This document shows positions 35,999-45,463 of a stretch of 64,000 nt of DNA, in pieces (positions within the stretch are counted from its first letter, which is position 1; the number at the start of each line of letters is the position of its first letter). Origin of the DNA: Actinomycetota bacterium. GTDB lineage: Bacteria; Actinomycetota; Actinomycetes; Actinomycetales; Dermatophilaceae. The DNA is taken from positions 124,001 to 188,000 of the forward strand of contig JAIUNK010000004.1 in the NCBI GenBank assembly GCA_020161845.1. Direction: 5' to 3'. The position numbers and the translations under genes were made by a program. The notes beneath the pieces were generated by a model. It worked only from the letters and a program-made list of their open reading frames with translations, was not told where the DNA came from and ran no database searches.

Positions 35999-37726
35999 TC
36001 AAATGGATTCCGTGTTTTGCAACAATGTCGTCGTGACCGTCGCATTTCTGAGATTCGCCCTCTTTAGTGTGATATCGGTGCCGTCAATAATCTCAGTCGC
36101 TCGATGGAAGAGTTTGATCGATTTGGTGTCGTCCCAGAGTGTGTCGACGTAAGGTTGAATCCACTTACGGGCCTTCTTCGAGCTGAAGTCGGGATTAGTG
36201 GCACCAAGTTCGAGATGGCGCGCAATCATCAGAAGATGCCATCGTGCAGGCTTGTACTTGGCATCAAGACGCTGAGTCTTCAAGAATAGATCGAGACGAT
36301 AATGTGCCGTAGCCGCCGCATAGTAGAGCGCGGGCTCATCTGAATCTGAGAAAAATCCACGCTTCCCCCCTTCGTCTGCGGTTGACCTGAGTCGGCTGAC
36401 TAACTGGCCTGGATAACCTGTGGCGAGATGAGGTTCATCTGTGAATGATGCTGCCATAGCCCGCAGGAGGGTATATCTGTCGATAACCCTAGCTTTCACT
36501 ACGTCAGCCTGATTGTCATACTGTCGGGAGCGTCGCTCATAAAGAAGGTTCCTGGGGGCTTCTGTGCCGGCAAAGAACTTCTCGACGTTACGTTCGGCCA
36601 GCGCCCTCGCATTCAGCTGATCCGCCTGAATCTGGGTCTGACTGTTCGTTGCTGTGACAACTTGCGTGATGAGGTCCTCGTCGGTTGTCTGAATCAACCT
36701 GGTAGGGATGAAGACCTGGGCGGACTCCGTCAACTGATCGCGGTTTTCGAAGAGCACGTGTGACGTTTGGGCTCCATTTACGATCTGGTAGTCGCTCAAC
36801 GTGAAGCTATTTCCGATAATGCGGAGCGCACGCACAATGATGGTGATCCCGTTGTTGAGGACCGAAAACCTTGCCTTCTGGCTGCTGCGGATCGTTTCCC
36901 TCATACCACGATTGGCGGGAGCATTGGGCCCCTGGAAATCACGCACATTGTCCTCAAAGACGGACTTTCTAATCTCCCCGGACTTGGAGTCGGTGAGCAG
37001 TGTGAGCAATTCCCTCGCGGGCAGCAGGCCGAGGTACGCCTGGTCTACTCCTTGGATGGGTGGCAAGGTCACGCGCGAGGCAAACTCAATGGTTGCGCTG
37101 GCCGCAGTTGTTGCGGCTCTGTAGAGGTGCTGCATTTCAGACCCGCCGAGTAAATCTGCCCGGACGTCTGAAAAGATTCCCAGCTGTTGAAGCTTGGGCC
37201 GCATCTGCTGAAGGTATTTCTCGGCGCCCTTTGCGTTCACTGCGGGACCGGTCCCAATGAAGTACGCCCTGAGCTGAGGGTTTTCTATCAGCCTTGGGGC
37301 GTATGATATGACTGCCGAGTGAATGTCGCGCGCATTATCAAGAACCTCTGAGGTTCCGATGTCTTGAGAGGAAAAAAACCCCGTCACTGCATTGGTGAAC
37401 TTGAGAACTCCACCACCGTCCCAGTCCTCAGATGACTTACTCTGCCCAAAGACATATGTCACACTCAATGAGGGCGACGCCTCGGCTAGTTCCTCAAGAT
37501 CCTTGACATCTGTGATAAGGATGCCGTTGGCGATAATGGCTATGAAGTCGATGCCTTCTTCACCTTTGTCGGTGAGGGCATCGCGAAAGTCTCCCTGATC
37601 TAGTCTCTCGGCATTCAGCACGCAAAAAGCTGAGAAGTACTCAAATTGGTCATCCTCGCTGAGGTTGGGAGGGAGTTCGAATTGGCGAGCGAAGTCCCGC
37701 ACTAGCGACTTGATAATGGGATTCAC
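35999..37726 (-). CDS. AIPR-family abortive-infection-type protein
   Basis: The 575-residue protein has AIPR (abortive infection phage resistance) signatures in its central part: FSVLNNGITIIVRAL and YQIVNGAQTSHVLFEN, followed by QTQIQADQLNARAL. The N-terminus (FEYFSAFCVLNAE, GIDFIAIIANGILI, VYVFGQSK-like region) resembles the restriction-endonuclease-like start seen in many AIPR proteins. The GTG at 37726 overlaps the methyltransferase stop. Base composition is clearly lower in GC than the flanks, near 50% by eye, suggesting a recent arrival. The mechanism of AIPR proteins is not settled. Confidence 0.82.
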   Translation of the reverse strand: MNPIIKSLVRDFARQFELPPNLSEDDQFEYFSAFCVLNAERLDQGDFRDALTDKGEEGIDFIAIIANGILITDVKDLEELAEASPSLSVTYVFGQSKSSEDWDGGGVLKFTNAVTGFFSSQDIGTSEVLDNARDIHSAVISYAPRLIENPQLRAYFIGTGPAVNAKGAEKYLQQMRPKLQQLGIFSDVRADLLGGSEMQHLYRAATTAASATIEFASRVTLPPIQGVDQAYLGLLPARELLTLLTDSKSGEIRKSVFEDNVRDFQGPNAPANRGMRETIRSSQKARFSVLNNGITIIVRALRIIGNSFTLSDYQIVNGAQTSHVLFENRDQLTESAQVFIPTRLIQTTDEDLITQVVTATNSQTQIQADQLNARALAERNVEKFFAGTEAPRNLLYERRSRQYDNQADVVKARVIDRYTLLRAMAASFTDEPHLATGYPGQLVSRLRSTADEGGKRGFFSDSDEPALYYAAATAHYRLDLFLKTQRLDAKYKPARWHLLMIARHLELGATNPDFSSKKARKWIQPYVDTLWDDTKSIKLFHRATEIIDGTDITLKRANLRNATVTTTLLQNTESI

Positions 37727-40700
37727 GGTGCCTCCTGGTGTGCTGTCGTCGTTAGAGCCTCGGCAACTTGGCGGAAGTCGGCTTCGCGGTCGTAGGTCGT
37801 GAATGGGGGGATGTAGGTGTAGGCGATGCCGCTGCCGGGGTGGGTTGCTGTGCGGTCCTGTGCTGACATCGCGGCTGGGTCCTGAGGCTCGCCCTGCTTG
37901 CGCCAGCGGTTGAGGACCTCGTAGGGGGCCAGGCGGCCGTTCATGTCATAAGTGTATTCGCGGTGGTCGTAGCCGTACAGGACCGCGAACTGCGTGCGGT
38001 AGATCGTGCACAGGTCCTCGATCGGGACCCCCAGCATGATCGCCACCATGACGTCGATCTCCACCTGGGCGTTCCGGCGGTCCGCCGCACGCCGCAACGG
38101 CGTGTCCGGCGTCCACGCCGGACCGATCGGGCGCACGTCGAACCTCGGCAGGATCGCCTCGTCCTCTGCGAACCCGTCCTCCCAGCACTTCGCCCACAGG
38201 TCTGCGTACGCCTCTGTCACACAGTTGAGCCGCAGGGTTCGAAGTATCAAGGCAGAGCTGAGTCCATGCTTCATCGAAACCATCGGGAGTCGGTTGATGG
38301 TCGTGCCGTGGATGTCATTCTTGGGTGCAGACCGAATCGAGAAGTCCGCAAGGAGAGAGCTCAGTCCGGCTTGGAGCGCAACCAGGTCGCACAATGATCT
38401 TTCAGGCAGCCCAGCCGAGGTAATGGGATGCACGTGGGCGGCGCCGGGTGGAATAAGTGCGGGAATTAGGGTGCGTTCACCGGTGTTGGCCGCCATGCGG
38501 CGCCAAGCCACTCGATAGTAGTCGCGTGCGGGGACGCGGTCACCGTTCGACAGGCGCCAATGCGTGTATGCGGCGTCGTAGGTCTGGTGGTCACCCGCCG
38601 GCTTGTATGCGGTCACAGGAAGTGCTGTGGCCGGGAGGTCCTCATGGTCGACGGAGGTCCAGTCGGTCTGATGGCGCATGGCGGGGTTGGGGATCTTATA
38701 CAACGGTGTGGAGGTGTAGACGTGTGGCCCTTGGAGAACTGCCTGGCTCCACGTGGCCCGCCCCCAAGCGCCCACAAGTCGTCCGGCTTCGCGGTCTGAT
38801 CGCTCATGCCAGCCGGCTGAGAACTCGAGTCCGAGCGAGCCTATTCTCGGGGAATTGCTAATCAAGTTCAACGTTCGCAGCGAGGTCCCGTTCACCGTGT
38901 AGAGCATTGGGGTACTGTCTGGCGACGAGGCGTCAAGCACGCCCGCCCACAACCGCAGGGTCGCAGCCGTGACATTAACAACTCGTGACCGGTGGGGAGC
39001 CGTGTCCCAATGGCCGTCTGGACTCTTAAGGCCCGGCTCTGCGCCTGACCCATCGTGAGCAAGTGAGCGAGCAACGGTGGAGGGATGGTAAAGGGCTGTG
39101 GCATTCATGAATAGGGGTTCCCGAAGTGAGCCATAGGTGTGGACGCCGAAGCGCACCAAATGATGCACGTCAAAGAGAGCAAGTTCATTGAGGAACTCCC
39201 AGTGCCGCCGTAGCCGTCGATAAGTCTGGGACCGCAGGCGTGTCGCCTTCTCGTCGGTGAGATGCGTCTCGGGGTGAATTAGCCCAGTCGTGCCCTGTGG
39301 CGACGCGTGCGCCCAGGTCTGGGACATAAAGGCCCGGTAAAGGTCGGGCTGCCCGGCTAGGAGTGCATAGAGCACTGGGCTCGCTAGCGTGGTTGCCAAG
39401 ACCGCTGATTCAACGCTGCCATCCACTACCGTGCGCCACGTTGCACCGAGGGCAAGAGTCGTCTTCCGCCTTTCGCTCTTGGAGGCCTCGCTCGGCTTGA
39501 GGGCGAGCGCCCACCAGGGGTCGGTGTCCGCGAGGAGCGACTCGATGTCCACTGTGGGGCGAACCCAGGGGGGATTACCGACCTGCAGGTCGAAGCCGCC
39601 GCGGGCGAAAACCGTAGCGAAGTCGAGTTCCCAATGGAAGAAGCCTTGGTCGTCGGCGATGATTCTGCAGACGTCGAGCCAGGGATGCTTCTGGTGGACG
39701 TACGCCATCGAGAACGTCTGGGCGAGGACGCGGTCGTTCGTCTCCTCGTCGTTGAGGGCCTCCCATGACGCCGAGGAGAAGAGCGTGCCGTCACCGCGCT
39801 TGGCGTCGGAGGGCCGCGTCTTCTCGGGGGTGCCGAGGATCATCTGGCAGGCGTCGAGCCACTGGTCGAACGTCGGCGGTTCGATCGAGACGGGCTCGCC
39901 GTCGGAGTCGAGCACCTGGGTCGGCGTGAGGGGCCAGAACCACAGGGCGCACCAGGCATCCATGATCGTCCGAAGCCGCTGGTAGGCGCTGTCGGGATCG
40001 CTCAGCGAGTCCTCGATCTGCTCCCGGCTCACCGTCGACGACAGAGCAGGCGCCTCGCGGCCCCAGAGGTCGATGGCGCGGGACGACTCGGCCTCGGCGA
40101 TCCGAAGCCGGCGCAGCGCCATCCCCCACAGCGCCTCGACTCGCATTGACAACGCCTGGAGCTGCTTGATCTGCGCCTTGCTCGGGGCCTTGCGCACCCC
40201 TGCCCGCCACGTCTTGAGCCGCTTCATCGTCGCCTCGGGGACGAGGTCCTTCACGGACTTCGGCACCTCGACCGCGGACCCCCAGCCCTGCGCGGGCAGC
40301 AGGAAATGGTGGATCCCGCCATCGAGACCGAGCGAAACCCCGGCGTCGACGGCCACAGCCAGATCGCTCAGCTTCACGTCCGTCGGTGGCGTCGTCAGCC
40401 AGGCCCGCTTTGCCAACTGATCCGGGGCATAGAGCGCATGCCGCGCCCCGACCAGCGAGTTCCCGCGCTTCAGCCGCAACCCGAACCACGGCGCCGACAG
40501 CCCCGCGACCATCGTGTCGAGCCACAGCGACACCTCGGCCAGCTCGACGGCGGTCGCGTTGAGGTCGACGCCGTAGACCTGGTGCAGCGCGATGTGCGCC
40601 TTCACCTTCTGCAGCTCGGCGGGCCGCTCCTCGGGATCGACTCGGCGACCCTGCTCCTTCTCCCGTCGCGAAAGGTACTCCTCCGCGAGCTGCCGCACGG

Positions 40701-42474
40701 CCTCGATCGCGAACGCCCCCGACCCCAGCGCCGGCTCACACACCGTGAGCTGCAGGATCTCCTCGGCCGACGTCACCCGCCCGTCCTGATCCAGCAACTC
40801 CTCCAACGCCTGCTGCACGGTGAAACGCGTCAGCACCTCGGGCGTGTAATACGACGCCGAGCGCTGCCGATCCCGCCCCGAGAGCCGGAAGACGAAGGTG
40901 CCCTTGCGGTGCAGCACCGGCTTCATCGCGCCGGTCCGCTCATCCTCGACCTTGACGAAGTCGTCCGGGCTCAAGTGATCCGACCTCGTCACCGGCACGA
41001 CCCACGAACCCTTGCTCGGGTCGCCACCCTTTGCCACCTCGTAGAGGTCCTCCGTCGCGAACGACCCGGTGTAGGACATCAGGCCCTCATACACGGCGCC
41101 GAGCTGGTTGATGCCCAGCTCGACGTAGCTGATGAAGCCCCGCTGCTCCTTGCCCTCCTTGCTCAGCAGCAGCCTGCGCAGCACCTTCAGCAGCGCCTCA
41201 TTCCCGAGCTGCGTCTCCGCGATGAGCCCGATCCGCTCGGGCCGGAAGAGGTCGGCCCGCAGGCCGTGGAACGTCAGGCCCTCGCCAAGACCCTCAGCCC
41301 CCGCCGGGGAATGCCCCTCGTCGACCAGGACGAAAAGCCGGTCCAGCGACTCATACAGGTGGGTGCCACCCCTCGCCCGCTCCGAATGGATCTCCGTCAG
41401 CGCCAGGTCACGGAGCCGGTCGAGGCCATAGCCCGCGTCGTACTCCTGCGCCCCCACCGGCAACACCCCCAACTCCGGCGACGCCTCGGCATAGAGGAGG
41501 AAGAGGATCCGATAGAGGTAGCGCAGCGCCTGCTTCGCCAGCGGCTGCGCCTGCTCGGCCGGCAGCTCCGGCAGGCCGGCCGCCGCGCGGCGAGCCAGCA
41601 CCTCGTTCGCGATGATCTCGATGGACAGGCGCACGCCCTCGCGCAGATCCTTGCTCACCCCGACCGTGTGCCTGATCGAATCCTCGAGCGTCTCGCGCCA
41701 CCACGTCACCCCCGACGCGTCCGGCGCCAGCGACGCCGCGTCGAGAATCGTCAGCGCCCGATCGACCTCGCCACCCCGCTTGGCGTCGTTGCGCTCGCAC
41801 ACGAGCTGCAGGTCCACCGCGAGCCAGCGACCCTCCGGCCAGCGCTCCTTCTCCGCGACGAGGCACCAGCGGCCGGCGAGGACGAGCGCGTACGACGGCC
41901 CGTCCGCGTCCGTCATCAGCGTTGACAGCGTCGCGCTCACCGAGGTCAACGGCCTGGGGTCGTCCTCGCCCAGCGCGGCCCAGGGGGCGAGCAGCGTCGG
42001 CGCGTGCTTCGCGATGAGGTCGTCCACCGTCGCGGTCGGCCGAGCCCGGACGATCACGAGCGGCGGGTTGTCCGGAAGGGCGGGCGGCGCCACCCAGGTC
42101 AGCGGCCCCTCGTCGCGCAGCGTGAACTCGCCCGTGCGGTAGCCGAGGACCGTGAGCAGCAGGTCGTCGAGGTCGGCGACCGCGGCGCGGTCGTCGTCGG
42201 ACAGCGGCCGGTACGACGTACCGCTCCCGCCGTCCTCGCCGATCATGCTCCCGAGATCCGAGCGCGCACAGTCGGCCAGGGCGATGAGCCGCCTCTCGAT
42301 GTCTCCCCGCGCGGCCGCGAACCGGCTGCGCGTCGTACCGGCCTGCTCCTCCGCGTCCCACGCCTTGCGGCGCTCGAGCACGCGGCCCTGGAACGACTCC
42401 TTCGTCGAGTCGGTCGTGAAGTAGTGCTCGCTGATCCAGTCCTCGCCGACGATCAGGGCGTCACTCGGGGGCAT
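37723..42474 (-). CDS. Eco57I-type N6-adenine DNA methyltransferase (DISARM DrmMI-like)
   Basis: The 1583-residue protein is a large class I SAM-dependent methyltransferase. The SAM motif EPALGSGAF starts at Glu580 and the catalytic NPPW motif at Asn967, giving N6-adenine specificity; between them are VYGVDLNATAVELAEVSLW and a long helical insert. The first ~550 residues are a helical region of unknown role, and the last ~600 should hold target recognition. AAGGAG precedes the ATG at 42474, inside the end of the SNF2 gene. Pairing with SNF2 matches drmD-drmMI of class 1 DISARM; a stand-alone type IIG/BREX PglX-like enzyme is the alternative. GC drops between ~38.2 and 39.4 kb, in the recognition part. 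Confidence 0.85.
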   Translation of the reverse strand: MPPSDALIVGEDWISEHYFTTDSTKESFQGRVLERRKAWDAEEQAGTTRSRFAAARGDIERRLIALADCARSDLGSMIGEDGGSGTSYRPLSDDDRAAVADLDDLLLTVLGYRTGEFTLRDEGPLTWVAPPALPDNPPLVIVRARPTATVDDLIAKHAPTLLAPWAALGEDDPRPLTSVSATLSTLMTDADGPSYALVLAGRWCLVAEKERWPEGRWLAVDLQLVCERNDAKRGGEVDRALTILDAASLAPDASGVTWWRETLEDSIRHTVGVSKDLREGVRLSIEIIANEVLARRAAAGLPELPAEQAQPLAKQALRYLYRILFLLYAEASPELGVLPVGAQEYDAGYGLDRLRDLALTEIHSERARGGTHLYESLDRLFVLVDEGHSPAGAEGLGEGLTFHGLRADLFRPERIGLIAETQLGNEALLKVLRRLLLSKEGKEQRGFISYVELGINQLGAVYEGLMSYTGSFATEDLYEVAKGGDPSKGSWVVPVTRSDHLSPDDFVKVEDERTGAMKPVLHRKGTFVFRLSGRDRQRSASYYTPEVLTRFTVQQALEELLDQDGRVTSAEEILQLTVCEPALGSGAFAIEAVRQLAEEYLSRREKEQGRRVDPEERPAELQKVKAHIALHQVYGVDLNATAVELAEVSLWLDTMVAGLSAPWFGLRLKRGNSLVGARHALYAPDQLAKRAWLTTPPTDVKLSDLAVAVDAGVSLGLDGGIHHFLLPAQGWGSAVEVPKSVKDLVPEATMKRLKTWRAGVRKAPSKAQIKQLQALSMRVEALWGMALRRLRIAEAESSRAIDLWGREAPALSSTVSREQIEDSLSDPDSAYQRLRTIMDAWCALWFWPLTPTQVLDSDGEPVSIEPPTFDQWLDACQMILGTPEKTRPSDAKRGDGTLFSSASWEALNDEETNDRVLAQTFSMAYVHQKHPWLDVCRIIADDQGFFHWELDFATVFARGGFDLQVGNPPWVRPTVDIESLLADTDPWWALALKPSEASKSERRKTTLALGATWRTVVDGSVESAVLATTLASPVLYALLAGQPDLYRAFMSQTWAHASPQGTTGLIHPETHLTDEKATRLRSQTYRRLRRHWEFLNELALFDVHHLVRFGVHTYGSLREPLFMNATALYHPSTVARSLAHDGSGAEPGLKSPDGHWDTAPHRSRVVNVTAATLRLWAGVLDASSPDSTPMLYTVNGTSLRTLNLISNSPRIGSLGLEFSAGWHERSDREAGRLVGAWGRATWSQAVLQGPHVYTSTPLYKIPNPAMRHQTDWTSVDHEDLPATALPVTAYKPAGDHQTYDAAYTHWRLSNGDRVPARDYYRVAWRRMAANTGERTLIPALIPPGAAHVHPITSAGLPERSLCDLVALQAGLSSLLADFSIRSAPKNDIHGTTINRLPMVSMKHGLSSALILRTLRLNCVTEAYADLWAKCWEDGFAEDEAILPRFDVRPIGPAWTPDTPLRRAADRRNAQVEIDVMVAIMLGVPIEDLCTIYRTQFAVLYGYDHREYTYDMNGRLAPYEVLNRWRKQGEPQDPAAMSAQDRTATHPGSGIAYTYIPPFTTYDREADFRQVAEALTTTAHQEAP

Positions 42475-45397
42475 GACCGGCTCCTTCGCTTGCGACCGGG
42501 TGATCCTTCGGCACGACCACCAGGAGGGGCCGCAGGTGGCGGCGTTCCGGCAGCCGCTCCTGCGCCAGGCGCCGCTCCTCCTCGACGGACACCCGCCGCG
42601 TCCGCAGCGCGTCGCGCTGGATGAGCACGTCGGCCTCCTCGGACCACTGATGCACCCGCTGCGCCCATCGATCGACCCGCTCCCGGGCCGCCTGCTCCGC
42701 AAGGCCGAATGTCAGAGCCAACGCGCCCTCCGCCTTCGCGACAGCGGTCGGGACGAGCGCCGTCAGCGCCTCGACGTCAGCGACCGGACCAGGATTGGTC
42801 AGTTCCGGGCCGATGCCGACCTCCGCCAGCATCTCCGCGGCGGACGCGTGCGGACGGGCGAGGGTCAGCGAGGGCATATCGAGGTCGGGAAACTGCACCT
42901 GGATCCACGACGCCGCGACCGTCTGACCGGCGCGGTTGGTGAGCGTGCCGAGGAGGAGCACCTGAGGGCTGTCGACCTCGCCCCGGACCGCGAAGATCTC
43001 CCCGCGGCCCAACGTCGACAGGACGCGGTCTCCGGCCCAGTCGAGCACCGGGTGCAAGGGGCCGAGGTAGTGCGCCGACGGCCACGAGCTCGACGTGTCG
43101 TCTTGCAGAGCCGCGGTGAGCAGAGCCTGACCCTTCGCAGTGCTCGTCGCCAGGAGCAGACGCTGGTTCACCTCGCGGTCCTTGAGATAGCTCTGCGGCA
43201 ACACGGACAGGCGGTTGCGCAGGTCGGCCGGGGGCGTCAGCTCGACGAGCTGCTCACTGGGGTGTTCACGCCAGCCGACACCGCCCGAGCCGTGCGGGCC
43301 GGGCGCCTCCTCCGGCCGTTGATAGATGCAGTGCACCGCCTCGCGGAGGAAGTCGGCGTGGCGCGCGTAGAGACCGGAGTCGGCGCACGACGTACTCGCC
43401 GTGGTCTGATGCGGCGCCGCGGCCGCCGCCTGGGTGAGGCGGGCGAGGACGGCCATGAAGTCGTCGCCGACACTCACCTGCTCCGGCGAGGCGACGACGT
43501 CGTCGAGCGATGTGCGGTGCAGGAGCACGTCGCGGATGGCCCTCTCCTCGGCCTCCACGTTGTATGCGCCCATGAGCGACGCCGAATCGCCGAGCGCCCG
43601 GTGCGCCTCGTGCTCCTTAGCCATCAGCGTGGTTAAGACGCGCAGGTCGCCGGAAAACCGCTCGTCGGTCGGTTCCAACAACAGCGTCGTGATGCGGGGG
43701 GAGCGGCGCTGGCCGTAGCGGTCGATGCGGCCGTTGCGCTGTTCGATGCGGATGAGCGACCACGGGATGTCGAAGTGGATCAGCTCGTGGCACTGCAGGT
43801 GAAGGTTGACACCCTCCGACGCCACGTCACCCGTGACCAGGACGCGGATCGGGGAGCTCTCCTGCTTGAACTGCTCGACGATGTCCTGCTGGTCGATGTC
43901 CGACAGGCCGCCGTGCAGGATGCGGACCTGCTTGCCCGACAGGCCCAGATCGCGCCGGATGCGGTCGGCCAGCCACGTCAGCGTCGCCACGCGCTCGGCG
44001 AAGACGACGACCCGCTCCGGGCTGGTCTTGCCGATGCCGATGCGCGCCAGCTCGTCGAGCAGGGCGGCGTACTTGCCCGTCGTCGTCGTGCTCGCCCGGG
44101 CGGCCAGCGCGTCGAGCTTCTCCAACGACGCGCGATCCGCCGCGGAGACGCCGCCGGGTCGCTTGAGCCGGTTGCGGGCCGACTCCGCGAGCGCCGCGGG
44201 GGAGGAGAGGAACGCCTTCGCCAGCGTCCAGCCGAAGAGGGCATCGGGGGCGCCGGCCGACCCGGGGCCCGCGGGGCGGTCGCCGTACAGCCAGTACGAC
44301 GCCAGCTCGGCGGCGATCTCGTCCTCCTCGCCGGAGGCCGGGACGAGGCGGTTCACCGGCTCCTGCCGCTCCGCCCAGTCCGCGCCCACGGCCGCCGCGA
44401 CGTCGGGGGAGTGCCGGTGCCGGCGGATGACCAGCCGCTCCAGCTCGTCGGCATCGATGTCGCCCTCGGGGGTCACCGCCGTCGGCTCCAGCAGCCGCAC
44501 CAGCTCGGCGAACGACTCCTTCTTGCCGTTGTGCGGCGTCGCGCTCGCGAGGATCAAGGCGTCCGTCTGCGGGGCGAGGACCCCGGCCAGGCGGTTGTTC
44601 TGCGTCGCGCTGTTGGTGATGTTGTGCGATTCGTCGATGACGACGGCATCCCACCGGTGGCCGCGCAGGTGGGCCAGATAGCGGTCGTTCTTCAGCGTGT
44701 CGATCGAGATGATCGCGCGGCGATAGAGCCCGAACGGGTTGCGGGTCGCCGGCAGCCTGCGTCGGACCCGCTGGATGCCGAGCGAATCCAACCGGACAAA
44801 CGGCAGCGCGAACCGCGTCCACAGCTCGTGCTGCATCTGCTCCAACACGTGCCGCGGCGTCACGATGAGGATGCGCTCGCCGCGACCGCGGCGGACCAGC
44901 TCGGCGAGAATCATCCCGATCTCGAGCGTCTTGCCCAGACCGACCGCGTCCGCGAGGAGGATGCGCGGGCGCAACGTCTCCGGATCGAGGGCCTTGCGGA
45001 CCGCGGCCCGCTGATAGTCCAGCGCGTCCGCGAGCATGTCGCCCGTGACCGCCAACGTCGGATCGTCGGCGGGCGGCGCCGTCTTGCGCAGCGTCGCCTC
45101 GAGCCACAGTCTGGCCTGCCGATGGTTGCTCGATCTATCCGCGACGACCTTCGTGTCGCGTGGGTCGAAGGGGACGATCTTGTCGAGACCCGAGAAGAAC
45201 TGGGCCGTCGTGCCCGCGACCAGCTCGCCCACGCCCTGCGCCGTGATGAGCGTGCCATCGCGGGTCTGTGCGACCTGAGTGACGATCCACTCCTCGTCGC
45301 GGACGATGACGAGCGAGCCGGGGGCAATCTGGTCCAGTCGTGACGCGCCATCCCGCCGGGTGCCGATCCGATCAGATACGCCCCCGCCGCTGCTCAC
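42461..45397 (-). CDS. SNF2-family helicase (DISARM DrmD-like)
   Basis: The product has about 978 residues and a superfamily 2 SNF2 ATPase core: Walker A DAVGLGKT at ~150-157, DESHNITNS, ASATPHNGKK, then the second RecA half with RILHGGLSDIDQQD, DVASEGVNLH and IEQRNGRIDRYGQ. A C-terminal extension of ~350 residues contains coiled segments. It overlaps the methyltransferase gene by 14 bases. The start is uncertain: GTG at 45397 is proposed, with GTG at 45442 also possible and neither having a good ribosome binding site. Its role in the block is presumably DNA translocation during restriction. Confidence 0.83.
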   Translation of the reverse strand: MSSGGGVSDRIGTRRDGASRLDQIAPGSLVIVRDEEWIVTQVAQTRDGTLITAQGVGELVAGTTAQFFSGLDKIVPFDPRDTKVVADRSSNHRQARLWLEATLRKTAPPADDPTLAVTGDMLADALDYQRAAVRKALDPETLRPRILLADAVGLGKTLEIGMILAELVRRGRGERILIVTPRHVLEQMQHELWTRFALPFVRLDSLGIQRVRRRLPATRNPFGLYRRAIISIDTLKNDRYLAHLRGHRWDAVVIDESHNITNSATQNNRLAGVLAPQTDALILASATPHNGKKESFAELVRLLEPTAVTPEGDIDADELERLVIRRHRHSPDVAAAVGADWAERQEPVNRLVPASGEEDEIAAELASYWLYGDRPAGPGSAGAPDALFGWTLAKAFLSSPAALAESARNRLKRPGGVSAADRASLEKLDALAARASTTTTGKYAALLDELARIGIGKTSPERVVVFAERVATLTWLADRIRRDLGLSGKQVRILHGGLSDIDQQDIVEQFKQESSPIRVLVTGDVASEGVNLHLQCHELIHFDIPWSLIRIEQRNGRIDRYGQRRSPRITTLLLEPTDERFSGDLRVLTTLMAKEHEAHRALGDSASLMGAYNVEAEERAIRDVLLHRTSLDDVVASPEQVSVGDDFMAVLARLTQAAAAAPHQTTASTSCADSGLYARHADFLREAVHCIYQRPEEAPGPHGSGGVGWREHPSEQLVELTPPADLRNRLSVLPQSYLKDREVNQRLLLATSTAKGQALLTAALQDDTSSSWPSAHYLGPLHPVLDWAGDRVLSTLGRGEIFAVRGEVDSPQVLLLGTLTNRAGQTVAASWIQVQFPDLDMPSLTLARPHASAAEMLAEVGIGPELTNPGPVADVEALTALVPTAVAKAEGALALTFGLAEQAARERVDRWAQRVHQWSEEADVLIQRDALRTRRVSVEEERRLAQERLPERRHLRPLLVVVPKDHPVASEGAGHAPE

Positions 45398-45463
45398 GAG
45401 GCCATCGTGACATTTCCGGCCGCCGAACCCCGCGAACGCCACGTGTTCGGCCTGCGCACGCTC

